A model generated the notes under the pieces. It saw nothing but the letters and a program-made list of their open reading frames with translations, searched no databases and had not been told where the DNA came from. The position numbers were made by a program, and so were the translations under genes. This document shows, piece after piece, positions 43,201 through 57,030 of a stretch of DNA of 64,000 nt. Numbering within the stretch: position 1 is the first letter of the stretch; the number at the start of each line of letters is the position of its first letter. This stretch comes from Combretum micranthum (taxonomy: Eukaryota; Streptophyta; Magnoliopsida; Myrtales; Combretaceae). Location of the stretch: positions 124,001 through 188,000 of the forward strand of contig JAMXBD010001214.1 of the NCBI GenBank assembly GCA_024138025.1, written 5' to 3'.

Positions 43201-46200
43201 TAAAAAGAAAGTTACACGCAGAAGGAAAAACCGATGTTGTATTTATTCTATTCTATTTATTTTTTATGATCAATCACTTTTTTTTTTGTTGGGGCCTTTG
43301 GTCGGTATTATAATCAATTAGTTACGTATGAAAGTTATTAGTTTATACGAATGATAATAAATTTTGGAAATGTACTTTATCTTTCATCGCTTTTCAATAC
43401 ATATAAATACTTTTTAGGTGATTCCTAAAATCCTGAATGAAATAGTAACAGTTTTAAGTTATATGTATATATTAAAAAAACAATCTAGAGCTAAATAATG
43501 ACTATTAAATTCATGATTTTATCATTTATACGATGTATAAAAATCAGTAGATTCATATAAATAGCGCAAAACAGATAAAATCATAAAACTTATAAAATTT
43601 TATTCTTAAATTCATAATTATAACTTAAATCATAGTATAAACTATTTTACTTCAATTTTGATTATGAAAAAACTTGTAAAATTATACAGTTAACATGCAC
43701 TTTTGATGGCCATGACATGAACTCAATCTATTTTAACAGCTGATTACCTAAAATTTAAATAAATTAATATGATATCTAAATTTTAGTAATTTGTGCAATT
43801 AACAACTAGAATTTTATCAAATTTTTAGAAAAATATATGTGAATTTTTTTTTTCATTTTACAATTAATTAGCTCTTTCATTTATATACTATAAATGAACT
43901 AAAAAATTTACAGTAAGTAAATTAATATTTTTAAAATTCAAATAATTAATTATACATTGATAAAATTGAAATATCAAATATAATATTTTCCCAACTAAAA
44001 ATAGATAGGTAGACGCACGTGAGATTCACAAGCGGCTAGCAAATTTGCGCTTATTATTACAAATAGCTATCACCCAGTCTTAACACTCGAATGCTCATTT
44101 GAAAAATATGCTTTTAGACCTCATTTTACTTTTTTACCCTTAGATAAAATAATGTAAAATACTTGAACAAAAATAGAACAAATTAAACCAAGACGTAATC
44201 GCCAAGTACACCTTTTTAAAGGTTTGTCAATCCAAATGCTAAATTTTAAAAATAATGAGTTAAACGAGTATAAGATAAATATAAATTGGTGTATTTAAAA
44301 TTGATATTATTATTTCTAATACATTGTAATTCATAGATGATGATAAAAAGATAATACATGTGTATGTATACGTGGTAAATAATTACCAATTATATTTAAC
44401 ATATGGATGGAGTAGTTAGTAATTTTAAAAGTAATTACCATTCAAGCAACCACATGTTAAATCATTGATAATTACTCATCATCTATAATAGCTATTAAAG
44501 ACTTTCTCTCAAAATAGATGATATACCTAGGAAACTAATCACTAGTGTATCTATGGATTAATACTAGATTAACTTGAAGAAAAGCTAAGACTTACCACAA
44601 ATTCTAGGGTTTCTTGAAATCAAGATAGGTTCTTTATATCTCTTGGATATGACTCACCAAGAAAGGAAAGAAGGCATACACTTGCAAATAACTGACATAA
44701 CTCACAATTATTCACTCAGTGTTTGCAACTCACTACAATCAAAAGATTGATAAGAATTAGGGTTTCAAGAAAAATACTCTTAAGAAGAGAAAATTTCATT
44801 CATCTAATAAAAAATTGTTAATGTTTATAAATAAAGCTCTTTATATACTAATGACCTAAATAAGGGGCAAAATAGTAATTAATATCAAATTCTAATCAAA
44901 TCTATTTAAAAGATATCTAATAAGATAAAAGAAAACTATACAATAAATTAACTTGTTGGCATTGAATCGTCCTTCGTCACGGCCCACATGGGCCATGATC
45001 GTCTCTAATCATCACTCTTCATGTTGGTCACGGTCGTGCAGCAGGGCGTAATTTGTATGATCACGGTATTGTCACGGGCATCTTCGAGACCGTGATCTCC
45101 TTTGTTCTTCATATTAGTGTAGTTAACGGATTCATCCTCTAGGGCATCATCTTTGTGGAGTTTACTTCAGAATAGATCACCGGTCTTGTCATAGGCATGA
45201 TCTCCAGGTCTGCTCGATCACCTTCTCTAACATGGCTGTGATGTGCAGCTTTTCCATTTCCTTCTCAATCATCTTCATGTTTTACACAAATTGATATATT
45301 ATTTCCTATGTCATGAATTTCGAACTCATAAAAGAAAACAAGCTCATCTTCATAAGGCTGATTCGTTAGAATCTTTTGTGTTAAACCTTGCAATCCCCTC
45401 ACTCTAGTTCTCGTAATAAGATGCTTAATTTGATTCCCATCAACAGGGCTGTATAAAGAACTTTCAACTATAATCTGAACGACATATATTGGTTTCTTTA
45501 GTAATTATTTTTATACAAATAATTGGTATCATGGACATAGTGCAAACCTTTATTTTGCTCTCTCGCATTCCCGTGTTCGCTGTTCCATTTTCACAACCGG
45601 CTTTTCAGCTGCTGCCTTTCATCTCACACGGCATCTTTACATGGCCATGTGATGTGCACGTTTTAAATGTAACTACTGAGTACTGACATTAGACATGGAG
45701 TTTTACAATAGGCCTTTTACTATTGAATTTATACTTTCCCTTCTGCACATTATCAATGAAATGGTACCTAAGTTCACGCTTTATTTATTTTCTAGGCATG
45801 CATTGTTGTGCGGTTGTAGCCATCTACCGGTAGTTTGATAAATGTAAGAATGAAATTTTGAAACATCTAATAAGTGTTTAGAATACATTTTCCGAGTAAC
45901 TTTAGCACATTTTAAGTTGAAGTTGCTTTTAAGTCATTGTTATATATGTTTTTCGTTGTCGAAAATGTAGAATTAAATGATATATAAAAAATAATTACTA
46001 TTGAAGTAAAATAGTTCAAGAAGACCTAAAACTTATAAATTTTTTACAGTCAATTCCTAAATTCTTTTGTTGCGGCAGTCAAGTCCTAAAATTTTTTAAA
46101 TTACACATTTGAGTTCTAAGATTTGCGGCATACATACAGATTATATTAATAATTTTCACGATACATGAAGGTCCAAGTGCAGTACAATGGCTGAAAGAAA

Positions 46201-47732
46201 TTTTAAACACAAAGGGAGGATTCTTAAGGAGACAGCTACGTTGCTGCCCTCAAACAGCTCACCACTCACTGGGAGTAACGAAATGTTAAACCTTCAATAT
46301 ATTAGGTTAAATTATATTAAAAAGTAATAACATATGGACATAAATTCATCTATGTTATTAATGTTTAATAATTAAAACGTGGAACGAATATAAATTAAAG
46401 TTAGTTTAAAATATCAGTGTTTGGATAGTATTCAATTAATTTTTTTATTGATATCGCATTTGACTAACTTAACAAGATATTAGTTTCTCCCTTTAATCAC
46501 TTATATGTTGATGAATTAAATGAATTTACATTTAAAATATTGATCCTTATAGTGCAATTTACTCTATTTCTATGATTTAGTTGTTGAGGGGCAATGGATA
46601 GCTACCTTCCCTCAAGTCTTGTTTTTAGGGTTTTATACTTTCCAATATTCTTATAAAATCTATATATTATTATTAAAAAAATGAGGAGTTCGTGGACTTT
46701 AACTTTTTAGCATAAAATTCAGTTACATCACTATTTTAATGTTCTTATTTTGTAATTGTCCTATCTTATCACATTCTCTGTTTATTCCATGACATTCTCT
46801 ACACCTATTCTTCAACTGCATTATCACATCATCTCTTTATTCTATCACACTCTACAAGAATTTTTTAACCACATCATCGCATTCTCTCTGTTTTTCTTTT
46901 TCATAAAAATATATGTATACATTCCAAATTATTTTTATATTTATTTTATTATTTTTAACTTAGTCACGCTAATAGTTTAATTAATTTTGTAATTTGATAT
47001 GTTATAAATCTTGCCATATATCTTTGTTTAGTTTTTACACACAATAGGGATGCGTGTTTGCTAGTGTATATATTTATGATTTATCGATGGCACTTAAGAA
47101 TTTATAAAGAACTTACCGGCGCGAGTACCATGCAATGAAAAATATTAATGTTATAAATGTGGGTCACATGGTATACTAAGGCTTAATTGTGTGAAGTCGT
47201 GGAACTTGACTGCTGCAATTAAAACCATTAGGAATAGATTGCAAAATATGGACAACTTTTAGGACTTCAAAAAATATTTTCATATATCAAAGTGGGGAAA
47301 AATAAAGAGGAATATCTATTATTAGTCAAATGTTGTGTCACGTCAGCCACAACAGTCTATACATACGCGTTTCAAGCAAGTTGTTATTGATTCTACTTGA
47401 TTACTTTGTCATCTAAGGACGCATATGAAGTCCATCAAGATAATGATTTCGCTATATATTTTTTCACATTTGTTGGACTTTTAATAGTTAAGCAAAATTT
47501 CACCATGGTAAAAGAAAAAGTAAATTCTCGCAAATGCATCAAGAAAAAAAATAGAAATTCCCTATATCAATTTATATCATATGATGACTTTCATATAATT
47601 CAAAATGGATATTTGCTGTTGCGGATGGCTATTTCAATAAGGTCTTTAGCCTATTTTAATGTTATTGATTGGTTATTTGGGTTAGCAGTAGGGTTCAAGA
47701 GTTGGACCCAATTATTTAAAGATTTTTTAAGA
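43201..47732. other. AT-rich intergenic DNA
   Basis: No recognisable gene. A GC-richer patch at 44950-45260 (CACGG and GTGATC motifs repeated) has LTR-like texture but no ends were found. The 119-residue ORF at 47397-47756 has no known domain. Confidence 0.3.
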
Positions 47733-48904
47733 AGTTTTGGTTTGATAGGCTCTTAGGATGGACTTGTTTACTCTAAGCCCTTCTTAATTATTTTGCACCT
47801 GAAATGAGCCTTCCAATAGACCTTTTATTCTAATGAGCCTTCATAGGCTTACTCATAAAGATTTAAGCTTGGTTAAGCCCATTCATTAAAAAAAAAAAAA
47901 TCATGAGGAGTTATGAAAACACTAGGAGGCTTCCTTTTGTCCATTGATTGTAAGAAATGATCCAATGGATATAATTAGTAGTTCATATCATTCATGATCT
48001 TCAGTCATCTAAGGGTTAAGTCGAGCACCAATTATCTATAAATATAGATCTCCTCCTCTTCATTTGATACACAATTCATTGTATAGATTTCCAAAGTTCT
48101 CTTTGCTAAAATCATTTAGAGGAAGATCAAAATAGCCAATTTAACAAGAACAACTAAGAATGACTTATGGTTTAATGGGCTAGGAATAGGATTGTGCTCA
48201 TATGCCCTAAGCCTTTCTTAATTGTTTGCATGCAAAATAAGCATTCTAATAAACCTTTTATTCTAATGATACTTTATAGACTTAGAAAGATTTTGACTTG
48301 GTAAAGCCCATTCATAATAGAAACCCATGAGGAGTTATGAAGGATTGAAGGCTTCATTTGGTCCATTAATTGTTAGAAGCATGCTAGTGGATGTAAGTAG
48401 TGGTTCATCTCATTCATGATCTTTAGTTATCCAAAGGTCAAAGTGGAGCACAATCAAACAAGAACAATTAAGAATGTCTTACAAAGTTTTGGTTTGATAG
48501 GCTCAAAATAAGATCATCAAGTAGACATGTCAGCACTTAACCTTCCCAGTGGTCTCATTCTTTAAATAAGCCTTTAAATAGGCCTTTTATTCCAAGGAGA
48601 TGAGCCCTTAAAAGCTTACTTACAAAGATTTTGACTTAGCTAAGCTCATTCTTAATAAAACCCATGAGGAGTTATGGAGGACTAAGAGGCTTCATCTTGT
48701 CCATTGATCATGAGAAGTGATCTAAAAGATGTAATTAGTAGTTATCTCATTTGTTGATATTTAGTCATCCGATGGTTGAGGTCAAGCACAAAAAATTTAT
48801 AAAAATAAAGCACTTCCTCAATTTGATTTCGAAAAATTTCCTTGCTAAAGTCATTTTAAGGAAGGTCGAATGATCAATTAAAAAAGAATGATTAAGATTG
48901 TTTG
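47733..48904. repeat. Three-unit tandem repeat (units 434, 314 and 424 bp)
   Basis: Units 47733-48166, 48167-48480 and 48481-48904. Each opens with GGTTTGATAGGCTC or a variant and contains CATGAGGAGTTATG and GGCTTC near a TTGTCCATTGAT block. Each ends AAGAATGA or a close variant. The middle unit lacks about 110 bp that in the first unit includes TATAAATATAG. Units are clearly diverged. Confidence 0.8.
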
Positions 48905-51858
48905 AGGTAGTCTTTTGCTACTGATGTGCTCCAAAGAAAGTACGCTCTTACCCTATCTCTTTGTAACAACATCCCTTTTTACATGCATCATCATCTTATG
49001 TCTTGTTCAAATCATCTATCAAATAGTTTGCACCTCATCGACCATATATCGTAGCCCTACCCTATATATGTGTACTTGTGAGTAATAATTATTAATAAAA
49101 GGTGGCAAATTATTTTTATACCTTATATGCTTATGATACTTTTATGCAATATAGTATATATGGAAACATAATAAAGATATTAATTGTTGGAATTCATTAT
49201 AAATTGTTTAAAGTTAAATAAATATTTAAAAGGGTTAAATAGTTATAAAAACTCATGGTACCATTAGTTTATTCTAAAACTTACAAATGCGCATGTGCAT
49301 GTGCGCACACATGGTGTGATTTAGGTTATTTTCATTGGACTGAAAATGGATATCTTATCCATACTAATGTGTGCTCAAAAAGTTAAATGAGTACATTAGG
49401 CATGATCCACACAAAATAAAAAACACTCTATGTTCTGCATAGTTGGTTGCTTATTGCATGGACAAGTGTAAGTGATCCTTAGATTTGAGGAAACTATGTA
49501 TTCTATGTCTAGTCTTTAAATTTGTAAATATGGCTTATATGGTAATGTAAATGTGGATATTAAGGACAATGCATCAATATAGAATCCATTGCTTTTTTTT
49601 TTTTTTGTCGATTCACAGAGTAGATAATCATTATCATTGCAACTTCATTAAGATGGAAATTGATTTCTCAAAGTTACATACCATACTAAGTCAAATAATG
49701 GGGCCATAATTGATATATCCCAAGTGGGATATCATAAGACAAAGATTCATATGATTCTTTGTTCATGAATGATTCTTGTAACGATGGATGGAAAAATAGT
49801 TACTAAAAATGAGTTTATGACATGGAATTGGTTGTGAGAAGTAGATGGTCATATAATGATGGATAACAACTAACTAATGGATACGTACAATTCTTTTTTT
49901 TTTTTTTCTTTCCTTTTATTTGGGCTACCATGTATCGTAGATATATATCGTCATACAATATATTTTTACATCTCTAACATTTGGAATCATCATCAAACCA
50001 CGATAATTCTTAATGTGAAAGGCCATAGAATTTTAAGTCTTTCTTTCTCTTAGCCACCACTTTAGGAGGGATTTTCCCTTCCTTATGAGTCTCTAAACAC
50101 AAGGTAGTAGGATAAAATTTTGATAATTTCGATATCAATTCCTATCTATGATTGTCCATGATTTGATTGGGAAATCATGCTTAAAGTTCCATCAACTGTT
50201 TGATTAATAATGGCAAAGAAGAAAATGGTGCATGGGAGGCGATGGATCAATGTCCTCAAAAGTAAGGTGTATGCATGCATATCTCAATAAACCTAAAGCA
50301 AAAAAAAAAAAAAAAAAAAAAGAAGACCTAATTCAACCCCATATAAGATAGCCAAAGTACAATTGATTTTTGCTCATGGGATTCGATGCACCTACACTAA
50401 GGAGTTCAACTAAGTGTTCATGTACATAATTATTTGGGGAATAGGCAAAAGTCTCTTCCTAGTGGTTTCTTTTTCCTTCCCTCTACCCCTTTTCTTTCTT
50501 TCTTTCTTTCATTTTTTAAAGAAAAAAGAATAAAGTGATTGTTTCTTGAAGTCTAGCACCTCACTATACTCGTGAACAATGGACAAACTCCATGACAAAA
50601 AAATATTCCTCCACATTGATATGTCCTGTTATATTTAGAATGGAGTTGATGTCTTATGTTATAGCATGCGAGAAAAGCGGAAGTGAGAAAAGGAGTGAAA
50701 ATTGACCAAACAACGAGAGTGAGACAGAGAGAGAATCGCTATCCTATGCCTTCTTGTGGGGAACACTAGGTTACACAAAGATAGGGAAGTAAAAGCAAGG
50801 ATTCTTGGTGTGAAATGAACCCTTTGATGGATCAATATTGTACAACTGCTGTTGTGAACTGTGATGGAACTTGACGTGACACCTTATATCTATTTGAATA
50901 CTGTTTATGCACATTGCAAAAGTTGAATTGGAAGGACTTTCCTTCAATATTTGTAGGGTCTTAAAATAAAAAAATATAAAAAGATTTAAAAAAATGAAGC
51001 TTCCTCCAAATCCTAGCATCAATTTCCTCATGATAACCTCGTGCCAAAAAATTCTGGTATCATTGTATATTTGGTTTATATGAGATAGGATAAAATTGAA
51101 AAAAATGCTGATTCCTTTATTTTATGTTTGAAAATATTTATATTATAATTGGTAACATTTATAGAGGAAAATAAGTTATGTTTTATAAGGAATAGTTATT
51201 CTTTTATAGAAAAAAAAAACAGAATAAAAATTCTTTATCTATTTCATCTTATATGAAAATATTTTTTTCTTAACATGAAAATTTTTTATAAATCAAATAA
51301 AGAATAACTATTCCGTAGTAATAAAGACAAAATAACAATTTGATTCCTTCATTTAGGGTGATTGGTTGTTTTTCAAGATGGCACTAAAATGACAATTGGC
51401 CTGCCTTTATTAAGGAGGAATTCAAACATGCTTATGCTTGTGCATCAGGTAGTGCCCCCCCTCCTACACCCCCTATTATCTATACAATAAATCACAAACA
51501 CTAGCATCCCATTAGTAAGAATGGAACAAATTTGATTTCCCCATCCATCCTTCTATGAAAAATATATAGTTTGGATATAAAAAATTGTATTATTCCGCTA
51601 AGCAGACGCCTCCGTGGGGGATATTTCTTGATGATAATGCAATATTATGAGACAAACATCTAGGGCTAATGGAACTTGATGATACTACAAATATTCACCT
51701 CCTTGGTCAGATCTGATTCCTTCATCCAGTTAAACACAATAAAGCGGAAAAAAAAAAAAAAAAAAAAAAAGGGTGCATTATGCTCAAGCGACAACATCAA
51801 ATTTGAAGGCTAGACATTTTTCCTACAACTAAAAGGTGAAGTTCTAGTGACTATTTAA
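48905..51858. other. Intergenic DNA downstream of the Kelch gene
   Basis: No gene seen. Poly(A) runs at 50302-50321 and 51750-51770. The 86-residue ORF at 50771-51031 has no recognisable domain. The Kelch gene 3' UTR should lie just left of 51859. Confidence 0.3.
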
Positions 51859-54800
51859 CTAACCACGACCACTGCCAGGTCCTCCAAGTGATAAAACCAC
51901 CCCTTGAAGATCACTTCTTTGCTTTGGTTCTTTAATTAAGGGCGGCGAGGCTCTAACCACCCTATACGGTCTATTGACATGAGCTTGGCGGAAGCTCCCT
52001 GGATTCTGTACAGGGATAGCCATTGGAGGCTGAGAACGCGTAAGAGTTTCAGCATGACTTGAGGTAGGCAAATGAGGAGGGACAATACAATGTGGAGCAT
52101 GAGAGCAAGAATTTTGAGCAAGAACAGATCCCCTTGAGACGACACCGGGTCCCTGATTCATGTAATTGGAAAAAAATCAATAATGTATGAAGATACAAGG
52201 AAGATTGGTGAGTTATAGGATGGTGAATTATCTCACTGGTGCAAATAAGACCCCACGAAATATCTTTCCATTGACACTTGCTGTAAGTAAGTACCCCGAG
52301 TCAAACGCTCCATCGACTTTACCATGAACATCAGCACCAACCTATACAAAATGTTGAAATTCAGTAGGATAAATAAACAAGAGAAGGGGAACTTAGATTT
52401 GGGCACCTAATGATCGCTTACCAAATTTTGTACAGGTTCAATTTGATTTGGTTGGCAGAGCATGTTTTGTGTACAACTTAGAATAAGACGACCATTTTCT
52501 TGTTTTGAAACATGAATTCCATTCCTGGGCTCCTTTTCATTGCATAAGACAACATTAGGCCGCCTGTTGCTTCTTGTATGATTCAAGTCCTTGAGTAAAT
52601 GGATTGCTTGACCACCGTTGGCACAATCACTAGATTTTGCAGCTGGAGTTTGTTCATGATCGGATTGCGATGGAGACGAATGTTGGGAAAGCGAAAGAGA
52701 GTGTTTCTTGTTCTGACTCTATTTCCCAAGTCCTTGAAGTAGCACTTCTTCTCCGTTTCCAGTGCAAATTATCTAGACACAGATCATATCTCAATTTTTC
52801 CAAACTCTTTTGTGATATAAAGCAAATCAATATATGTGAAGTCACGGACCAACCTGTAACAAACTGAGCAGATTGTGTTGGTCCTATCCTGTGTCTGTAG
52901 GCCCCATCTATCTGGATGGGAGAGACGAGATTGAGTATTTATTCATAAATATGTTGTACTAATTAGTATTTTTTGAAAAGGTTCTCTACCTTGTTATCAT
53001 CAATTACCCTCATCCGCCTTCGACTCCACTTCTCTCCAGATACTCTGCTTGAGGGATGCTGGAATGCCCATGCATCTGCTCTGTTTCGAGCAGCAAGATC
53101 AGTAACTCATCGAGAGGGCGTTCATCCTCACCACAACTACAAGTTTAAGAGCAAAATAGTGGATCATCAAATATACAACATAATACTAACATAGTAAGAA
53201 GCTATACTGTATGGTTCAGGTAAAAAATTACCCGCCGTATATTATGATAGCACTGTCTTTAACAACAGCAGAATGAGAAAACCGCCCCTGTGGTTGATGG
53301 CCACTTAAGTCTAGCTGAGTCCATGAACAGTTTACGATATCTAGCACCCAAACATCATTGTAGTAATTCTTATCCCAACCCTCCAGTGATGTAAACCTGC
53401 ATTTGCTAACAAATTTCTTACATTTATCCAAAAATCATCGATGAACACTCGTTTAACAATACATGCTAAGAGTGGTTCCATGGAATCAATGTGCTATAGT
53501 TGAGTAAAATAAAATAAAATAAAATCATATTTTCCTAATTTAGTATGCTTACCTTTCTGCCAATACTCACAGCGCCATGACCAGCTCTAACACCTGGTAT
53601 AAATCCTTGAACATTCAGCTGTTAAAAACATAACACATCAGCAACACCATCAATCTCAGAAAAGCCTGGTTTGATCCGTAAACATTCAGTTAATGCAGAA
53701 ATGACGGGTGGTTTTTCATACCTCGGACCAAGTCATGTTGTTCAAATCTAGCACATCGATGGCACCATGATACCGATCACCACAATCACCACCATACACC
53801 AAGAGCTTGTTATCCACATTAACAGCAGTATGACTGTCTCTGGGGACTGGAATCTCGCCCTTCACTTCAGGGGATGTCCATTGCATACTTTCAAGGTCTA
53901 GGATATGCAAATCATTCAAGTAATTCGCGTCCCCTTCACCACTACCACCAAAAACCACCATCTTATTGTTGCTAACGAGTGTGGCAGTGTGACTTTCACG
54001 CGGTGAGGGCGGTGTTCCCCTGTATTCGGGCTCTATCCACTCATTGGTACTAAGATCCAATATATGAAGGTCATTTACTTTCCTAGAACCATTCGTACCT
54101 CCAAATACTATCATCCTATGCCCCACAAGGACCGCGCTGTGGCTGTCTCGCGGTCCAGGCCCTTGTCCTGTGGTTACCAAAGTGCTCCAAACCATTTTTT
54201 CCAGGTTAAGTACTAGCACATCACTGAAATGCAAACCTCCACAACATCCCTAAAATGGCCAGGGAAATGGCACAGTCAATCATGATCATATAACATTAAA
54301 CCGCCGCGTAATATTAATTATATGCGATGATTACAATTATTACCCATCTATATACATATAATTTCGAGAAATTAACACTTGATAAGATAATGAATTGATC
54401 ATATTAGAGACATTATTATTAGTATAAAATGTAGCAAATCCGAACACAGTACAAGAAATTTTAAATATTGGTTTAATCGGAACATGGGAATATTAATTAA
54501 AAAAAAAAAGTGCATGCAGTGTGTTTAATTATATCTGAATAGCATGAAATTAAAATGACATTCTATATCAAGTAAAAAGGGTTTTGACAGGCATACTAGT
54601 GCATCTGCTTCCCTGAATGGAGAAATTAAAACAGGAATAAAAAAAAAATAATAATAACAAAAAAAAAATCCACACAACCTTAGTCCACTAATTAAATTGG
54701 CAAAGACTGCATAACTCCAGGAAAGTCATGCTGTCCTAAACCAAAAATATGATACTTCAACACAAATATGAACAAACAGTAAAATGTAGTTTAAATACAA

Positions 54801-55162
54801 CCATACTATATTGAATATACCATGATGAAGTTTAAGTGCAAAAAATAATAATAATTAGGGTAAAATTTTTTTTTTTTCAACGACATATCCAATTTCACCT
54901 AGAAGCTAATATGTAAACATATGACTCATGCTTGTTTGAGTAACAAAAATGAGATTCATCAAAATCATGTTAAGAATAGTTCAAACTTCCATAAGAAGAT
55001 TCGTTCAAGAAAATAGATACATACCCCAAAAATATAAACAAATCCATGAGAATAGCAAGCAGAATGTCCCCATCTCTCACAGGGATTAAATCCCATAATT
55101 TGTGGATACAACCACATTGCTTTTTTCTTCCTAGTAACTTCACTAACACCTAGAGACCACAT
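51859..55162 (-). CDS. Kelch-repeat protein, nine exons, with apparent small frameshifts
   Basis: Exons (minus strand, all GT-AG): 55162-55025, 54249-53722, 53618-53553, 53396-53232, 53136-52990, 52911-52854, 52772-52422, 52341-52237 and 52152-51859. The first exon starts MWSLGVSEVTRKKKAMWLYP. Exons 1-4 encode Kelch blades (RWGHSACYSHGFVYIFG, GPGPRDSHSAVLVGHRMIVF, RESHTATLV, PRDSHTAVNV, GRFSHSAVV), so a beta-propeller for protein binding. Exons 6-9 encode a long tail with KRRRSATSR, a SLSLSQHSSPSQSDHEQ serine stretch, DGAFDSGYLLTASVNGKIF and the end LQGVVLSLGGPGSGRG. It resembles the Arabidopsis Kelch/galactose-oxidase-like group of At1g18610 (from memory); its function is unknown to me. Intron phases agree only if two bases are missing in exon 4, one in exon 5 and two in exon 7; the protein would then be about 618 residues. 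Confidence 0.85.
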
Positions 55163-55400
55163 TCTCTATGTCTTAGTGTAGATGAGGTTTTCTTTGTCTT
55201 TATTTAAGGTGAGAATATAACATATGACTGTATAGGTTTACACTAATAATGAAGGAAGGTGAAAGTGAACAGAAAGAAAAGGGTTCACATGGAAGGGAAA
55301 ACAGGGATGAGTCAGTGAAAATAAGGGAGGAGGAAGGGGGGGTCAAAAAAGAGGACATGAACAAGGCCAAGTGATATATCAACTGTCAATGTCAATGGAC
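55163..55400 (-). promoter_or_regulatory. 5' flank of the Kelch gene
   Basis: On the coding strand this is CT-rich (complement of GA-rich runs at 55255-55345), as is common in plant 5' leaders and core promoters. No clear TATA box was fixed. Confidence 0.35.
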
Positions 55401-56999
55401 ATGAAAAGATGGGCGCTTTCAAGTCCACATCACTGTGGCAACCAACATCAACAGAACACCTTGAGCTGGGGATTAGAAAGACAAGAAAGACAGATAAAAC
55501 ATTTTTTTTTTAAAAAAAAAAAAGAGAAAGCTACAACAAACTTTCCTATAATACATTAATTATAAAATAATATAAATTTTTTTTCTTTCTGAAATAATAA
55601 TAATAGCAATAATAATAAAGCTTTTTTCCATTTCCAAATGACATAATATGATATATGACTGACTACCATGACAAAAAAGATGAATATAGAGGACAAAGGG
55701 TAAAATGGAGGGTTGTTTTCACAATTATAATAGTGGTCCATTGGTTTCATTATTAAACTTCTAAATATGAACTATCTTATATTACTTTTTTAGACACTTG
55801 GTGATTACAATCCCTTAGGTGGAGTATTGTAGGTCAAAAGCTAACTGGCTAACTCTTCTTCTGTATAAATGCATTATTGAAATGAGAAGTTCTCTAATAC
55901 GGTGAAATCGAACCGTACATCGTATCACTCGACTATTGAGATGATGAATATAGGATTTAATTTGATAAGTATTTTAATAGTTAAATTCTAGTTATATAAA
56001 AATTTGAACCGTTTAATATGAGACTAACAAAAAAAAAAAATGACAAATCATAAAATTATATATATATTTTTATCTTAATAAGATATGGATTCACTAAAGT
56101 ATGAATATATAAAGGTTTAATTATAAAAATATGATTTGTGTTTCGTTTAATTTATAAACACATATTTTGTGATAATTTTTTTGACAAATAGATGATCTAA
56201 GTTTTACACAAAAATATCAATGTTATTTAATAATTTAATAATAACACGTGTCAATATTTTATTGATCATAAAAATTAAATTTACATTTTTTATCAATTTT
56301 CTCTTTTTAAATTATTTTAATATTTTTATTAAATTATATTTTTTTAGATTGATAAGATTCTAACACATATCCCTCTATAAAATTAATTATATCGACATTT
56401 TTATATGAAATTCATGTTATCTATTTGTCAAAAAAAGTTATCACAAATCATGTGTTTATAAATTGATATAAACACGGATCATGTTAAACCATATATAAAT
56501 GCGATGAGAGTTATATGATTCCACAATAGAAGGGGTTTTAATTGTTTCTAACTTATTTTATCACGACTGAAACTTGTTAATATATGTTTTATAGTACTTA
56601 TTAATGGTTATTAGAATTTTTTTTTTCATATTTTTAAGATTGATTATATTTTACAAAAAAATTAAATAGATAATTAACCTGATATCTCTTTATTATTTAA
56701 TTTTATATGTAATGATGATATTTTTCTGTTATAGTATCTTTTAAAGACTAGTCTAAGAGAAAATGATGGAGCGTGGGAGCATTGGGTAATGGGAAGTAGG
56801 AAATGATGGGAAGATGTTTGGTGAAGTGGTTCTTGACTATAGAATGGAAGAGTTGCTTCTCTAAACTTATAACATATTTTTAAATTTCACATCACATTAG
56901 TTTATTAATTTGTGTCATTCATACTTTACATGAGGTGGGTTGTTTCTTTTCCTTTCTTCTTTAATGTTGGGATTGATGTGAAGGGCAAAGAAGAAGTCC

Positions 57000-57030
57000 T
57001 TCTCTCTCTCTCACATACACACACACACAC
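57000..57030. repeat. CT/CA microsatellite
   Basis: (TC)n followed by (AC)n. Confidence 0.8.

Noticed and set aside
47397..47756. 119-residue ORF as a gene
   Set aside because: No domain, no signal peptide, composition expected of AT-rich DNA, and its last codons are tandem-repeat sequence.
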